Assembly (NCBI GenBank): GCA_946184215.1
Contig: CAMHER010000023.1
Span: 1 to 15,557 of the forward strand
DNA from: an uncultured Clostridia bacterium
Lineage (GTDB): Bacteria; Bacillota; Clostridia; Oscillospirales; Oscillospiraceae
DNA: 15,557 nt
Direction of reading: 5' to 3'
The position numbers and the translations under genes were made by a program. The notes below the pieces were generated by a model that saw nothing but the letters and a program-made list of their open reading frames with translations, made no database searches and was not told where the DNA came from. This document shows, one piece after another, positions 7,267 through 14,488 of the stretch. Position 1 is the stretch's first letter; each line of letters opens with the position of its first letter.

Positions 7267-7277
7267 GTGGCTTTATA

Positions 7278-8585
7278 TCAGATCATGATGCCGCGCTGTT
7301 TGGCCTCAAAGGCAAGCTGGTCGCGGAAATCGGGATGCGCGATCGCGATCAGCTGCTTTGTACGGCTCGCAAGGCTCTGCCCGCGCAGGTGAGCCACGCC
7401 GTATTCGGTGACGATGTAATCCACGTCGTTCTTGCTGGTGGTGCAGACCGCGCCGGGCGTGAGCGTGGATTTGATTTTGCTGATCGTGCCGCCCTTCGCC
7501 GTCGAGGTAAAGGCAATAAAGCTCTTGCCGCCCTTTGACTGGGTCGCGCCGCGGACATAGTCGATCTGCCCGCCGGAGCCGGACATGTGCTTCGTGCCGA
7601 CGCTCTCGGCGCAGACCTGACCCCAGAAATCCACCTCGAGGGCGGCGTTGATGGAGATCATGTTGTCGTTGCGGCAGATGACGTTCGGGTCGTTGACGTA
7701 GTCCACCGGCATGAGCGCGATGGCGGGGTTGTCGTTGATGTAGTCGTAGATGCGCTGCGAGCCGAAGGCGAAGGTCGTGACCGACACGCCGCGGTGGATC
7801 TGCTTTTTGCTGTTGTTCACCGCGCCGCACTCGATCAGCTCCACCATCGAGTCGGTGAACATCTCGGTGTGGATGCCGAGATCGTGCTTCTGCTTGAGCG
7901 CCATGCCCGTCGCGTCCGGGATCGCGCCGATGCCCAGCTGGATGCAGGCTCCGTCCGGGATCAGCTCGGCGATATAGCCGCCGATGGTCCGGCTGGTCTC
8001 GTCGATGTTCGCCGCAGGCAGAACGGGCAGCGGCATGTTGTTCTCCACAATGCCGTCCACCTGGCTGATGTGGATCTGCAGCCCGCAGACAGCGCGGGGC
8101 TGGAAATTGTTTACCTCGATGAAGATGCGCCTGGATTTCTCGATCATCGCCTCGGAGTAGGACGAGACGCAGCCGAGAGAAAAGTACCCGTGCTCGTCCA
8201 TCGGCGAGACGGAGACGCAGAAGGCGTCATAGTCATAGCAGCTGCGGATCAGCTTGGGGATATCGCGGTAATAGTTGGGGATAAAGTCGGCAAAGCCGGC
8301 GTTGATCGCCTTGCGTGCTCCGCCGCCTGCGAACCAGGAAACACCGTTGAGCTTTCCGTCCAGGGACTTGTCCGCGTAAAATTCCAGCGGATACACGTCA
8401 AGCAGCGTCTGCACCTTGACGTTCTTCACCTCACCCGCGGCGGCCCGCGCGGCAAGCGCGCTCATGATCCGGGGCGTGTGCGCCGTAGCGGCGTCCATGC
8501 CGATGACCCAGCCGTCCTCCACCCGGGCTGCCACCGAAGCGGCGTCCATAAGCCTCTCTCTGTACCGGTCCTGATAGTCGCTCAT
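7278..8585 (-). CDS. Acetyl-CoA hydrolase/transferase family CoA-transferase (Cat/4-hydroxybutyrate type)
   Basis: The 435-residue protein belongs to family I CoA-transferases, which move CoA between acetyl-CoA or acyl-CoA and a free acid through a glutamyl-CoA thioester. Seen are MDEHGYFSLG (129-138), QLGIGAIPDA (216-225), the likely catalytic Glu241 in GIHTEMFTD, PVDYVNDPNVI, GSGGQIDYVRGA and the C-terminal TEYGVAHLRGQSL. Several segments look more like clostridial 4-hydroxybutyrate CoA-transferase (Cat2/AbfT) than like butyryl-CoA:acetate transferase, but the acid substrate (4-hydroxybutyrate, butyrate, propionate or succinate) cannot be fixed by eye. The frame is open further upstream into yabR. 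The ATG at 8585 is chosen because it has GGAGG upstream (8599-8603) and begins the family-like MSDYQDRYRERL. It lies 19 nt after the yabR stop, so it is probably co-transcribed with the sporulation/division genes. Confidence 0.88.
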   Translation of the reverse strand: MSDYQDRYRERLMDAASVAARVEDGWVIGMDAATAHTPRIMSALAARAAAGEVKNVKVQTLLDVYPLEFYADKSLDGKLNGVSWFAGGGARKAINAGFADFIPNYYRDIPKLIRSCYDYDAFCVSVSPMDEHGYFSLGCVSSYSEAMIEKSRRIFIEVNNFQPRAVCGLQIHISQVDGIVENNMPLPVLPAANIDETSRTIGGYIAELIPDGACIQLGIGAIPDATGMALKQKHDLGIHTEMFTDSMVELIECGAVNNSKKQIHRGVSVTTFAFGSQRIYDYINDNPAIALMPVDYVNDPNVICRNDNMISINAALEVDFWGQVCAESVGTKHMSGSGGQIDYVRGATQSKGGKSFIAFTSTAKGGTISKIKSTLTPGAVCTTSKNDVDYIVTEYGVAHLRGQSLASRTKQLIAIAHPDFRDQLAFEAKQRGIMI

Positions 8586-8604
8586 TTTCTGTTTTTTTCC
8601 TCCG

Positions 8605-9057
8605 TCAATGTTTTCTGCCGCGGCGCGGACGGTCGGCATACAGGCGGTTATCCGCGATGCGGCTGTCCGACTCCTGCATGAATTTTTTGAGCTTGTCCTC
8701 AAACTCCTGGTTGTCGCTGCGCGCTGTGACCTCGCCTGTCGGCGCGACGGATTGGCGGGGAGAGACTTCGCTCTCGGTCCGGCGCGGCGGACGGGCCGTG
8801 CGCACAGGGGCGGGAGCTGTGTTTTCCTCTGCCCGTTTGATCGAAAGATTGATCTTTCCTTCCCCGCTGATACTCAGCACACGCACCTTCACGCTCTGAC
8901 CCACCTGAACGAATTCATTGATGTCAGAGACAAAGGCGTTTGCGATCTCGGAGATGTGAACAAGCCCGCTCTTGCCGCCCGGCAGCAGCACGAACGCACC
9001 GAACTTTGCAATACTGGTTACCTTGCCTTCAACGACAGTTCCAATTTCTAGTGCCAT
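8605..9057 (-). CDS. yabR: S1-domain RNA-binding protein, YabR-like
   Basis: The 150-residue protein has one S1 OB-fold domain (about 1-74: GTVVEGKVTSIAKFGAFV, LVHISEIA, VKVRVLSI, INLSIK). A low-complexity Pro/Arg/Thr linker follows, then a conserved-looking acidic/basic tail (FEDKLKKFMQESDSRI, about 119-134) and a basic end RPRRGRKH. S1 proteins of this kind bind RNA, and some associate with ribosomes (the general stress protein 13 group). The order yabP-yabQ-divIC-yabR is the same as in Bacillus subtilis, which supports the name. Its ATG lies one base after the divIC stop, so translation is probably coupled. Confidence 0.88.
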   Translation of the reverse strand: MALEIGTVVEGKVTSIAKFGAFVLLPGGKSGLVHISEIANAFVSDINEFVQVGQSVKVRVLSISGEGKINLSIKRAEENTAPAPVRTARPPRRTESEVSPRQSVAPTGEVTARSDNQEFEDKLKKFMQESDSRIADNRLYADRPRRGRKH

Positions 9058-9058
9058 G

Positions 9059-9379
9059 TTATCCCTCTTTTTGTTTTGTGCTGTCTTCTTCGGTAAAATA
9101 ATAAATGGTTTCGTTCGGCATCACAAGTCCCAGCCGATCGCGCGCCAACTTTTCGATCTGCTCCGCGTCCGGCTCGGCGTCGAGCGCACGCGAAAGCGCG
9201 CCCGTCTCCTCCCGGAGCGTCTGCACCTCCGAACAAAGCGTCCGGAGCGTCCTTTCCGTTTCTTCATATGTTTTTTGCACTGCGGCATAGCGCGCCAGCG
9301 CGTAAGCGAGCAGCACCGCGACAACGATTCGGATAAACTCCGATATGGTTTTCTCGCCCGTAAGGTCACGACCTCTCAA
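9059..9379 (-). CDS. divIC: Septum formation initiator, DivIC/FtsB family
   Basis: This small bitopic cell-division protein (106 residues) has a short cytosolic N-terminus, one membrane helix (about 15-32), a coiled coil (about 34-70) and a C-terminal KLARDRLGLVMPNETIYYF segment (about 76-95) typical of DivIC/FtsB, which act with FtsL at the septum. An in-frame TAG lies four codons upstream and no in-frame ATG precedes the helix, so the start appears to be TTG at 9377-9379. The best upstream purine run (AGGA) is about 14 nt away, so initiation may be weak. It sits between yabQ (46-nt gap) and yabR (1-nt gap), its conserved place in endospore formers. Confidence 0.85.
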   Translation of the reverse strand: MRGRDLTGEKTISEFIRIVVAVLLAYALARYAAVQKTYEETERTLRTLCSEVQTLREETGALSRALDAEPDAEQIEKLARDRLGLVMPNETIYYFTEEDSTKQKEG

Positions 9380-9425
9380 TGTATGATACTATATCCTACT
9401 ATTTTGAAAAATGGAAGTGTTTCTT

Positions 9426-9773
9426 TTACTTTTTTACGATCTTTTTCAAGAAATCCTTCGCTTTTTCCCGACAAATCCCAAAAAATGGGCAAACGGATGG
9501 GCTGATGCCGACCAGATACAGGGCAAAGGCAGCAAGAAATCCCGCCCCTTCCCATACGCCGAGGCGACCGCCGCAGAACGTCATGCCGAGCAGGAACAGC
9601 GCCGCCGTGCAGGACAGGCAGAAAAACACATCGCAGAGGATCCCTCCCAGCTTTCCCGAAACCGCGCGGATCTGTCTGAGGATGTCGTAGAGCAGTCCTG
9701 CCGCAAGGCCGAGAACGGCGGAGGCTGTAATGGATATCGTCTGTGCGCCGATGGAAACGCCCATCTCCGTCAT
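9426..9773 (-). CDS. yabQ: Spore cortex biosynthesis protein YabQ
   Basis: This small multi-pass membrane protein (115 residues from the ATG at 9773) is, in B. subtilis, made in the mother cell and needed for spore cortex formation. Hydrophobic segments are near 13-30, 44-64 and 71-90. The family-like features are the early LGLAAGLLYDILR with Arg/Asp and the lysine-rich C-terminus. It is shorter than the 211-residue B. subtilis protein, as in many Clostridia. The ATG overlaps the yabP stop (ATGA), typical of coupled genes. An in-frame GTG at 9791 is the alternative. Assignment rests mainly on gene order and membrane pattern. Confidence 0.8.
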   Translation of the reverse strand: MTEMGVSIGAQTISITASAVLGLAAGLLYDILRQIRAVSGKLGGILCDVFFCLSCTAALFLLGMTFCGGRLGVWEGAGFLAAFALYLVGISPSVCPFFGICREKAKDFLKKIVKK

Positions 9774-10054
9774 CCGAACAGGCGTGACCACAGCGATCCG
9801 CCGCTTGCGCGATCTTCATAGCTCAGCTCGCTGATCCTCCCGCGCAGCTCCAGGATTCCCGCCTCCAGGTCGATCCGGTCGATATGCAGCGCCTCACCCC
9901 GGATTGTCAGCTCACCCATATCCGTCACAAGTATGACCGCCGTCTCGTCAAAGCCCGACACATCGCACACGCCCGTCAGCCGCAGCTTCTCCCGGTTTTC
10001 CATGGCAAGCGCATGGGTGCGCATCAGCGCCGCGCTGTTTTTTTCTCCCTGCAT
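9770..10054 (-). CDS. yabP: Sporulation protein YabP
   Basis: A 94-residue soluble protein of the YabP/YqfC family, needed in B. subtilis for normal spore assembly and made under sigma-E. The sequence shows the family's beta-rich core: REKLRLTGVCDVSGFDETAV, LVTDMGELTIRGEALHIDRID, then LELRGRISELSYED. GGGGAGG lies about 8 nt before the ATG. It is the first gene of the operon; the yabO/rlbA gene that precedes it in Bacillus is absent and malQ diverges instead. A box GCATAATCT (minus strand, 10127-10135) resembles a sigma-E -10, but no convincing -35 is seen, so sigma-E control is inferred from family knowledge. Confidence 0.88.
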   Translation of the reverse strand: MQGEKNSAALMRTHALAMENREKLRLTGVCDVSGFDETAVILVTDMGELTIRGEALHIDRIDLEAGILELRGRISELSYEDRASGGSLWSRLFG

Positions 10055-10160
10055 TTCCGATCCCTCCCCGGCGATCCGCCGACCGCTTTATTTCAGGCTT
10101 ATTACATATATATCGCGTGCGGGAGCAGATTATGCCTGCGCGCCGCTCTATGTTTCTTAT

Positions 10161-10189
10161 TTGACTTTGCCGCGGTTCCTTGCTATGAT
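10161..10189 (+). promoter_or_regulatory. Sigma-A promoter of malQ, extended -10
   Basis: TTGACT (10161-10166), a 17-nt spacer and TATGAT (10184-10189) preceded by TGC, forming an extended -10. The expected leader of about 50 nt contains a small GAGAG/CTCTC inverted repeat (10201-10212). Confidence 0.75.
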
Positions 10190-10246
10190 ACGTGTTTGTA
10201 GAGAGTTCTCTCTCTTCATTTCATTAGGAGAAAGTGAGATCTTACC

Positions 10247-11731
10247 ATGAAAAGATGCAGCGGCGTTCTGATGCCGATGAGTTCGCTCCCCTCTCCGTAC
10301 GGGATCGGAACGATGGGCAAAAGCGCCTATCAATTTGTTGATTTTCTCAAACGCTCCGGCCAGCACTACTGGCAGCTTCTGCCGTTGGGCCCCACAAGCT
10401 ACGGCGACAGTCCCTATGCCTCTTTCTCAACCTTTGCGGGCAATCCCTATTTTATCGACCTGGATCTGCTTGTCCGCGACAAGCTGCTCAAGCGCGGCGA
10501 GATCGCGCAGCACTTCTGGGGTGCGGACGAGGAGCGGGTGGACTACGGCGCGATTTATGAGAGCCGCTTTTCCGTTCTGCGCAAGGCGTACGAGCGCGGC
10601 GTTTCTCTGTTTGTCGACGCTTTTGCCGCCTTCCGCGCGGAAAACGCGCAGTGGCTTGAGAACTACGCCCTGTTTATGGCGCTCAAGGCACATTTCGGTA
10701 TGAAGAGCTGGGTGGAATGGGAGGACGAGGACGTTCGTCTGCGCCGGCCGGACGCGCTGGAGCGCTTCCGCCGTGAGCTTGCCGACGATGTCTCCTTCTA
10801 TGCCTTCCTGCAGTTCCTGTTCTTCCGCCAGTGGAGCGCGCTGCGGGATTATGCCCACGAAAAAGGCATAGAATTTATCGGCGACGTGCCGATCTACGTG
10901 GCGCTTGACAGCGCGGACGTGTGGAGTGAACCCCAGTTTTTCCAGCTTGATGAAAACAACCTGCCCACCGAGGTGGCCGGCTGTCCGCCCGACGCCTTTA
11001 CCGAGGACGGCCAGCTCTGGGGCAATCCCCTGTACGATTACGACCGGATGAAGCAGGACGGCTTCGGCTGGTGGATCCGCCGGATCGAGGGCGTCAGCAA
11101 GCTGTACGACGTGATACGGATCGACCACTTCCGCGGCTTTGAAAGCTATTGGGCCGTTCCCTACGGTGACGATACCGCCCGCCGCGGCCGTTGGGTCAAG
11201 GGCCCGGGAATGGATCTTGTCGGGGTCCTGACCTCCTGGTTCCACGATCTGCGCTTTATTGCGGAGGATCTGGGCTATACGACGCCGGAGGTGGAAAAGC
11301 TGTTGAAGGACTCCGGGCTGCCGGGGATGCGTGTCCTGGAATTTGGCTTTGATCCCACCGGGGATGCGCCTTATATGCCCCACAACTGCCCGCCGCACAG
11401 CGTCTGCTACATCGGCACCCACGACAACGAGACCGTGCGCGGCTGGGTTCCCTGTCTTGACCGCAAGACGCGCAGCTTTGCCAAATCCTATATGCACATC
11501 ACCGAGGATGAGGGCTGGTGCTGGGGCATGATCCGCACCGGCATGTCCACGCCGTCCGAGCTTTTCGTGCTGCAGATGCAGGATGCGCTGGAGCTGCCGC
11601 GTCAGGCGCGTATGAACACGCCCGGGACCGCCTCCGACAACTGGCAGTGGCGCATGCGTGCCGACGCCATTACGCCGGAGCTTGCCAAAAAGCTCAGATC
11701 CTACACGCAAATCTATCGCCGTCTGTCCTGA
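10247..11731 (+). CDS. malQ: 4-alpha-glucanotransferase (amylomaltase, GH77)
   Basis: This 494-residue cytosolic enzyme transfers alpha-1,4-glucan segments between maltooligosaccharides or glycogen chains. The N-terminus SGVLMPMSSLPSPYGIG and LLPLGPTSYGDSPY are family hallmarks. Catalytic residues are visible: nucleophile Asp293 in RIDHFRG, acid/base Glu340 in FIAEDLG and transition-state Asp393 in GTHDN. The length matches the short bacterial amylomaltases, without the N-terminal extension of E. coli MalQ. The start follows AGGAG at 10226-10230 with an unusually long 16-nt gap; GTGAG at 10234-10238 gives a shorter but weaker pairing. No other glycogen or maltose gene is adjacent. A bidirectional terminator follows the stop directly. 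Confidence 0.96.
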   Translation: MKRCSGVLMPMSSLPSPYGIGTMGKSAYQFVDFLKRSGQHYWQLLPLGPTSYGDSPYASFSTFAGNPYFIDLDLLVRDKLLKRGEIAQHFWGADEERVDYGAIYESRFSVLRKAYERGVSLFVDAFAAFRAENAQWLENYALFMALKAHFGMKSWVEWEDEDVRLRRPDALERFRRELADDVSFYAFLQFLFFRQWSALRDYAHEKGIEFIGDVPIYVALDSADVWSEPQFFQLDENNLPTEVAGCPPDAFTEDGQLWGNPLYDYDRMKQDGFGWWIRRIEGVSKLYDVIRIDHFRGFESYWAVPYGDDTARRGRWVKGPGMDLVGVLTSWFHDLRFIAEDLGYTTPEVEKLLKDSGLPGMRVLEFGFDPTGDAPYMPHNCPPHSVCYIGTHDNETVRGWVPCLDRKTRSFAKSYMHITEDEGWCWGMIRTGMSTPSELFVLQMQDALELPRQARMNTPGTASDNWQWRMRADAITPELAKKLRSYTQIYRRLS

Positions 11732-11733
11732 AA

Positions 11734-11769
11734 AAAGGATCCCGCCGTCTGTCGACAGCGGGATCCTTT
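11734..11769. terminator. Bidirectional terminator between malQ and the COG2426 gene
   Basis: A 12-bp stem (11734-11745 with 11758-11769, core GGATCCCGC) encloses a short palindrome CTGTCGACAG (11749-11758). Six A precede and TTT follows. It is shared by the convergent genes. Confidence 0.85.
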
Positions 11770-11780
11770 CGATATTCTGT

Positions 11781-12260
11781 TCAAAAGAGGTGTATGGCGC
11801 CAAAGGTCACAAGCGTCATGATGCCGGCAGCCGCCAGCACGCCGAGCACGATCGCCGGCAGCGCCTTTTTCAGCTGCATCCCCATCAGTGCCGCCACAAG
11901 CGAGCCTGTCCACGCTCCTGTCCCCGGCAGTGGGATCGCCACCAGAAGGAAAAGGCCGATGGGGCCGTATTTCGTCACGACCTCGCTCTTCAGATGTGCG
12001 CGATCCTCGATTTTTGTAATAAAGCCGTCAAGCGAGCGGAACCGTCTGCGGAGAAAGGCCAGTACGTTTTTGATAAACAATATGATAAACGGCGCCGGAA
12101 GCAGGTTTCCCACCACTGCCGACAGCAGTGCCAGCGGATAGTCCAGTCCGATCGCGATCCCATACGGGAGGCCGAGCCGCAGCTCCACCACCGGCAGCAT
12201 GGAGATCAGAAAGGTCATCGTACATTTTCCGATAACGGTGTCAGTCAGCCATGTGATCAT
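11781..12260 (-). CDS. Small multi-pass membrane protein, COG2426 (putative small multidrug export protein)
   Basis: The 159-residue protein is very hydrophobic, with about four to five membrane segments. It shows the family pattern LPVVELRLGLPYGIAIG near the N-terminus and KYGPIGLFLLVAIPLPGTGAWTGSLVA in the second half. Proteins of this group are annotated as small multidrug export proteins, but transport has not been firmly shown. An in-frame ATG further upstream (12293) is rejected: the ATG at 12260 has GGAGG 6 nt before it and fits the family start. Its first 20 nt overlap the end of the GtrA-like gene, so the two form an operon with coupled translation. Confidence 0.8.
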   Translation of the reverse strand: MITWLTDTVIGKCTMTFLISMLPVVELRLGLPYGIAIGLDYPLALLSAVVGNLLPAPFIILFIKNVLAFLRRRFRSLDGFITKIEDRAHLKSEVVTKYGPIGLFLLVAIPLPGTGAWTGSLVAALMGMQLKKALPAIVLGVLAAAGIMTLVTFGAIHLF

Positions 12261-12678
12261 CCGTTTCCTCCGAGTGCGAAGATTTGAAAGCAAAGAAGCG
12301 CTGGCCGAAATAGTTCAGCACCGTGTAAAGGCCCATGCCTACAAGCATGGCGATATTGGTCTGCACGCTCTCGCTCCGGGCGGAAAGGAGTCGAAGCGTC
12401 AGCGGCTTGGCCACGCCGTAGGCGATCAGCCAGCAGAGTCCGACCGTAAGCACAAAGCGCGCGGCCTGAGCCCACGAGCGCTCCGTATTCTGAAAGGTAA
12501 AGTATTTGTTCAGGAAAAAGCTGACTGTCCCGCCCGCGACATAATTTGCCGCCGAGCTGAGCCAATAAGAACAGCCGGCCAGATTGTATAAAAGAAACAT
12601 CACGCCGGCGCCGACAAGCGTGTTGATGACACCCGTCAGCAAAAAACGCGGTACAGTTTTATCGATCCATTTACTCAT
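12241..12678 (-). CDS. GtrA-like membrane protein
   Basis: The 145-residue protein has four predicted membrane helices (about 10-30, 38-55, 74-92, 106-125) and the family signature FLLTGVINTLVGAGVMFLL near the start. An Asn/Phe-rich loop FFLNKYFTFQN (about 54-64) and NYFGQRFFAF near the end also match. GtrA-like proteins are thought to flip or help move lipid-linked sugars across the membrane for surface polysaccharide synthesis; no glycosyltransferase gene is adjacent. The ATG at 12678 has no ribosome binding site and lies only 11 nt from a perfect -10 box, so the transcript may be leaderless or nearly so. No better downstream start exists before the first helix. Confidence 0.85.
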   Translation of the reverse strand: MSKWIDKTVPRFLLTGVINTLVGAGVMFLLYNLAGCSYWLSSAANYVAGGTVSFFLNKYFTFQNTERSWAQAARFVLTVGLCWLIAYGVAKPLTLRLLSARSESVQTNIAMLVGMGLYTVLNYFGQRFFAFKSSHSEETDDHMAD

Positions 12679-12689
12679 AGCAGTTGGGA

Positions 12690-12718
12690 ATTATAGCATA
12701 CTCCGGCGCATTATTCAA
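12690..12718 (-). promoter_or_regulatory. Strong sigma-A promoter of the gtrA-like operon
   Basis: On the minus strand TTGAAT (12713-12718), a 17-nt spacer and a perfect TATAAT (12690-12695) preceded by TGC (extended -10). Only 11 nt separate the -10 box from the ATG. Confidence 0.8.
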
Positions 12719-12730
12719 CATTTCGCATAA

Positions 12731-12766
12731 AAAAGATCGGCTCAGTTTCCCAATCTTTTGTTTTTG
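12731..12766. other. A/T-tailed hairpin in the divergent intergenic region
   Basis: AAAAGAT (12731-12737) pairs with ATCTTTT (12753-12759), with two further G-C pairs past one mismatch, followed by GTTTTTG. It looks like a weak terminator in the plus direction, though no plus-strand gene precedes it. Its function is unknown. Confidence 0.35.
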
Positions 12767-12782
12767 CGGGGCGGATTCGCTG

Positions 12783-12835
12783 TTGCAATTTAACGCGTTT
12801 TACTGTAAAATAATTTAAACTGTTTCTGTTATAAT
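12783..12835 (+). promoter_or_regulatory. Two overlapping promoters of the AGCS symporter gene
   Basis: The distal promoter reads TTGCAA (12783-12788), a 17-nt spacer, TAAAAT (12806-12811). The proximal one is an extended -10, TGT followed by perfect TATAAT (12830-12835), without a good -35. Both point toward the gene at 12870. Confidence 0.6.
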
Positions 12836-12856
12836 CTGGATTTTTTGAAATCCAGA
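12835..12856 (+). promoter_or_regulatory. Hairpin abutting the ribosome binding site of the AGCS gene
   Basis: A 9-bp perfect stem (12835-12843 with 12848-12856), loop TTTG, ends at the base where AAAGGAG begins. Only transcripts from the distal promoter would contain the whole hairpin. Confidence 0.5.
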
Positions 12857-12869
12857 AAGGAGAAGCGTT

Positions 12870-14285
12870 ATGGAATTGTTAACTAAGCTCGTTTCCTTCT
12901 TTACCGGTCCTCTGAACACAGTCGCCTGGCTGTACATCTTTCTCCCCTGCGCCGTGGGCGGCGGATTGTTTCTGACGATCCGCAACGGAGGGATCCAGTT
13001 TACGCGTCTCGGCTACACGCTGAAAAACACGATCGGCAAAATGTTTGTCAAAGACAAGGCCGGCGAAGGCGCCGTGACGCCGTTTCAGGCTGTAACCACC
13101 GCTCTGTCCGCCACGGTCGGCACCGGCAATATCGTCGGCACGACACAGGCCATCGCGCTGGGCGGCTACGGTGCGGTCTTCTGGATGTGGCTCGCCGCGC
13201 TGATGGGCATGATCACCAAGTATTCCGAGGTCGTTCTTTCCATCCGTTACCGTGAGCGCGACACCAAGGGCGACTGGGTCGGCGGCCCGATGTACTATAT
13301 CCGCAACGGCATGGGAAAAAAGTGGAAATGGCTCGGCAGCGTTTACTGCGTGCTCGCCGCACTGGCCGCCTTCGGCATCGGCAACGGCGCCCAGGCCAAG
13401 TCCATCGTCGGATCGCTCAATGGCGCGATCGTGGCTTTTGTCCCCTCTGCCGCCGCGTCCGCCGGAACGATCAATCTGATCTGCGGTCTTGTCCTGGCCG
13501 TTCTTGTTGCGCTGATCCTCTTCGGCGGCATCAAGCGCATCGGTGAAGTGTGTGAAAAGCTGGTGCCATTTATGAGCGCGTTTTACATTCTCTTCACGCT
13601 GATCGTGATCATCTCACACATTTCCGGTATCGGGCATGCCTTTTATCTGATTTTTGCCAGCGCCTTTACGCCCCGCGCCGTGTTCGGCGCCGCCTCGGGC
13701 ATCGTGCTCAAGCAGACGGTCATCTGGGGTATGCGCCGCAGCGCCTTTTCAAACGAGGCCGGCCTGGGCTCCGCGGCGATCGCGCATGCCGCCGCCGAGA
13801 CCAAGAGTCCGGTCCACCAGGGGCTGTATGGTATTTTTGAGGTCTTCGTCGACACCATCATTATCTGCACCCTCACCGCGCTGTCGGTCATCATCAGCGG
13901 CGTGGACATCAACTGGGGCGTCAAGCCGGGCAGCGAACTGATCACCAGCGCATTCTCCACCGTTTTCGGCACAAAATTTGCGGCGCTTTTCGTTGCGATC
14001 GCGCTGATGATGTTTGCCTTCTCCACGATTCTCGGCTGGTCGCTGTATGGTACGCGCTGTATCCAGTACCTGTTTGGTCTGAAAGCCTCCAAAGTCTATC
14101 AGTTTATTTTCGTCCTGGTCGTGATCGTCGGCTCCGTTGCTTCGATCGACGTGGTATGGGACGTGGCTGACACGCTCAACGGTTTGATGGCGATCCCGAA
14201 CTTTATCGCGCTATTTGCCTTGTCCGGCGTTGTCGCCAGGCTGACACACGAACATTTTAAGTCTGACCTATCAGGCAGAAAATGA
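12870..14285 (+). CDS. Sodium:alanine/glycine symporter, AGCS family
   Basis: This 471-residue integral membrane protein imports a small neutral amino acid (alanine or glycine) with Na+. It has about ten or eleven hydrophobic segments. Family signatures are visible: TALSATVGTGNIVGTTQAIALGG (about 76-98), GGPMYYI (about 138), NGAQAKSI, and the highly conserved FSNEAGLGSAAIAHAAAET (about 293-311). The length fits the family. AAAGGAG lies 7 nt before the ATG. It is monocistronic, with its own promoters, an RBS-adjacent hairpin and a strong terminator. The exact substrate cannot be read; the next feature is a tRNA, so context gives no help. Confidence 0.95.
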   Translation: MELLTKLVSFFTGPLNTVAWLYIFLPCAVGGGLFLTIRNGGIQFTRLGYTLKNTIGKMFVKDKAGEGAVTPFQAVTTALSATVGTGNIVGTTQAIALGGYGAVFWMWLAALMGMITKYSEVVLSIRYRERDTKGDWVGGPMYYIRNGMGKKWKWLGSVYCVLAALAAFGIGNGAQAKSIVGSLNGAIVAFVPSAAASAGTINLICGLVLAVLVALILFGGIKRIGEVCEKLVPFMSAFYILFTLIVIISHISGIGHAFYLIFASAFTPRAVFGAASGIVLKQTVIWGMRRSAFSNEAGLGSAAIAHAAAETKSPVHQGLYGIFEVFVDTIIICTLTALSVIISGVDINWGVKPGSELITSAFSTVFGTKFAALFVAIALMMFAFSTILGWSLYGTRCIQYLFGLKASKVYQFIFVLVVIVGSVASIDVVWDVADTLNGLMAIPNFIALFALSGVVARLTHEHFKSDLSGRK

Positions 14286-14301
14286 TTTTCCCATATTCTT
14301 C

Positions 14302-14334
14302 TCACGGGGCGGATATCCGCCCCGTGATTTTTCT
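14302..14334 (+). terminator. Terminator of the AGCS gene
   Basis: A perfect 11-bp stem within a 26-nt palindrome (14302-14327), loop ATAT, core CACGGGGCGG, followed by TTTTTCTT. Confidence 0.92.
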
Positions 14335-14353
14335 TATCCGGTGAAAAAAGGTA

Positions 14354-14385
14354 TTGCTTTTTCCGAAAGGTTGTGCTAATATAAT
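14354..14385 (+). promoter_or_regulatory. Promoter of tRNA-Pro
   Basis: TTGCTT (14354-14359) lies 17 nt before TAATAT (14377-14382), which carries an extended TGC. A perfect TATAAT (14380-14385) overlaps it. The tRNA begins about 28 nt downstream. Confidence 0.65.
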
Positions 14386-14412
14386 TGGGCGCTGGAGAAA
14401 AGCCAGTAATTT

Positions 14413-14488
14413 CCGGGTGTAGCGCAGTTGGTAGCGCGCTTGAATGGGGTTCAAGAGGCCGCTAGTTCGAATCTAGTCACTCGGACCA
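14413..14488 (+). tRNA. tRNA-Pro (anticodon GGG)
   Basis: This is a full cloverleaf. The acceptor CCGGGTG (14413-14419) pairs with CACTCGG, and the D-stem is GCGC/GCGC. The anticodon stem CTTGA/TCAAG encloses loop ATGGGGT, giving anticodon GGG for CCC and CCU proline codons. The variable region is AGGCC and the T-stem GCTAG/CTAGT encloses TTCGAAT. The discriminator A and an encoded CCA end at 14488. The terminator stem begins at the last A of CCA. Partial copies of its 3' half lie downstream. Confidence 0.95.

Noticed and set aside
7587..8681. Open frame of 364 codons antisense to the CoA-transferase
   Set aside because: Repetitive Arg/Asp/His/Val composition typical of antisense reading of GC-rich codons.
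8586..8702. N-terminal extension of the CoA-transferase into yabR
   Set aside because: The added 39 residues are basic and unlike the family, and the ATG at 8585 has its own GGAGG and a family-like start.
10427..11803. Open frame of 458 codons antisense to malQ
   Set aside because: It crosses the malQ terminator and has shadow-type composition; malQ has all catalytic residues.
12679..12869. Glycine or alanine riboswitch before the AGCS gene
   Set aside because: The leader from either promoter is too short (about 30-55 nt) and has only one simple hairpin.
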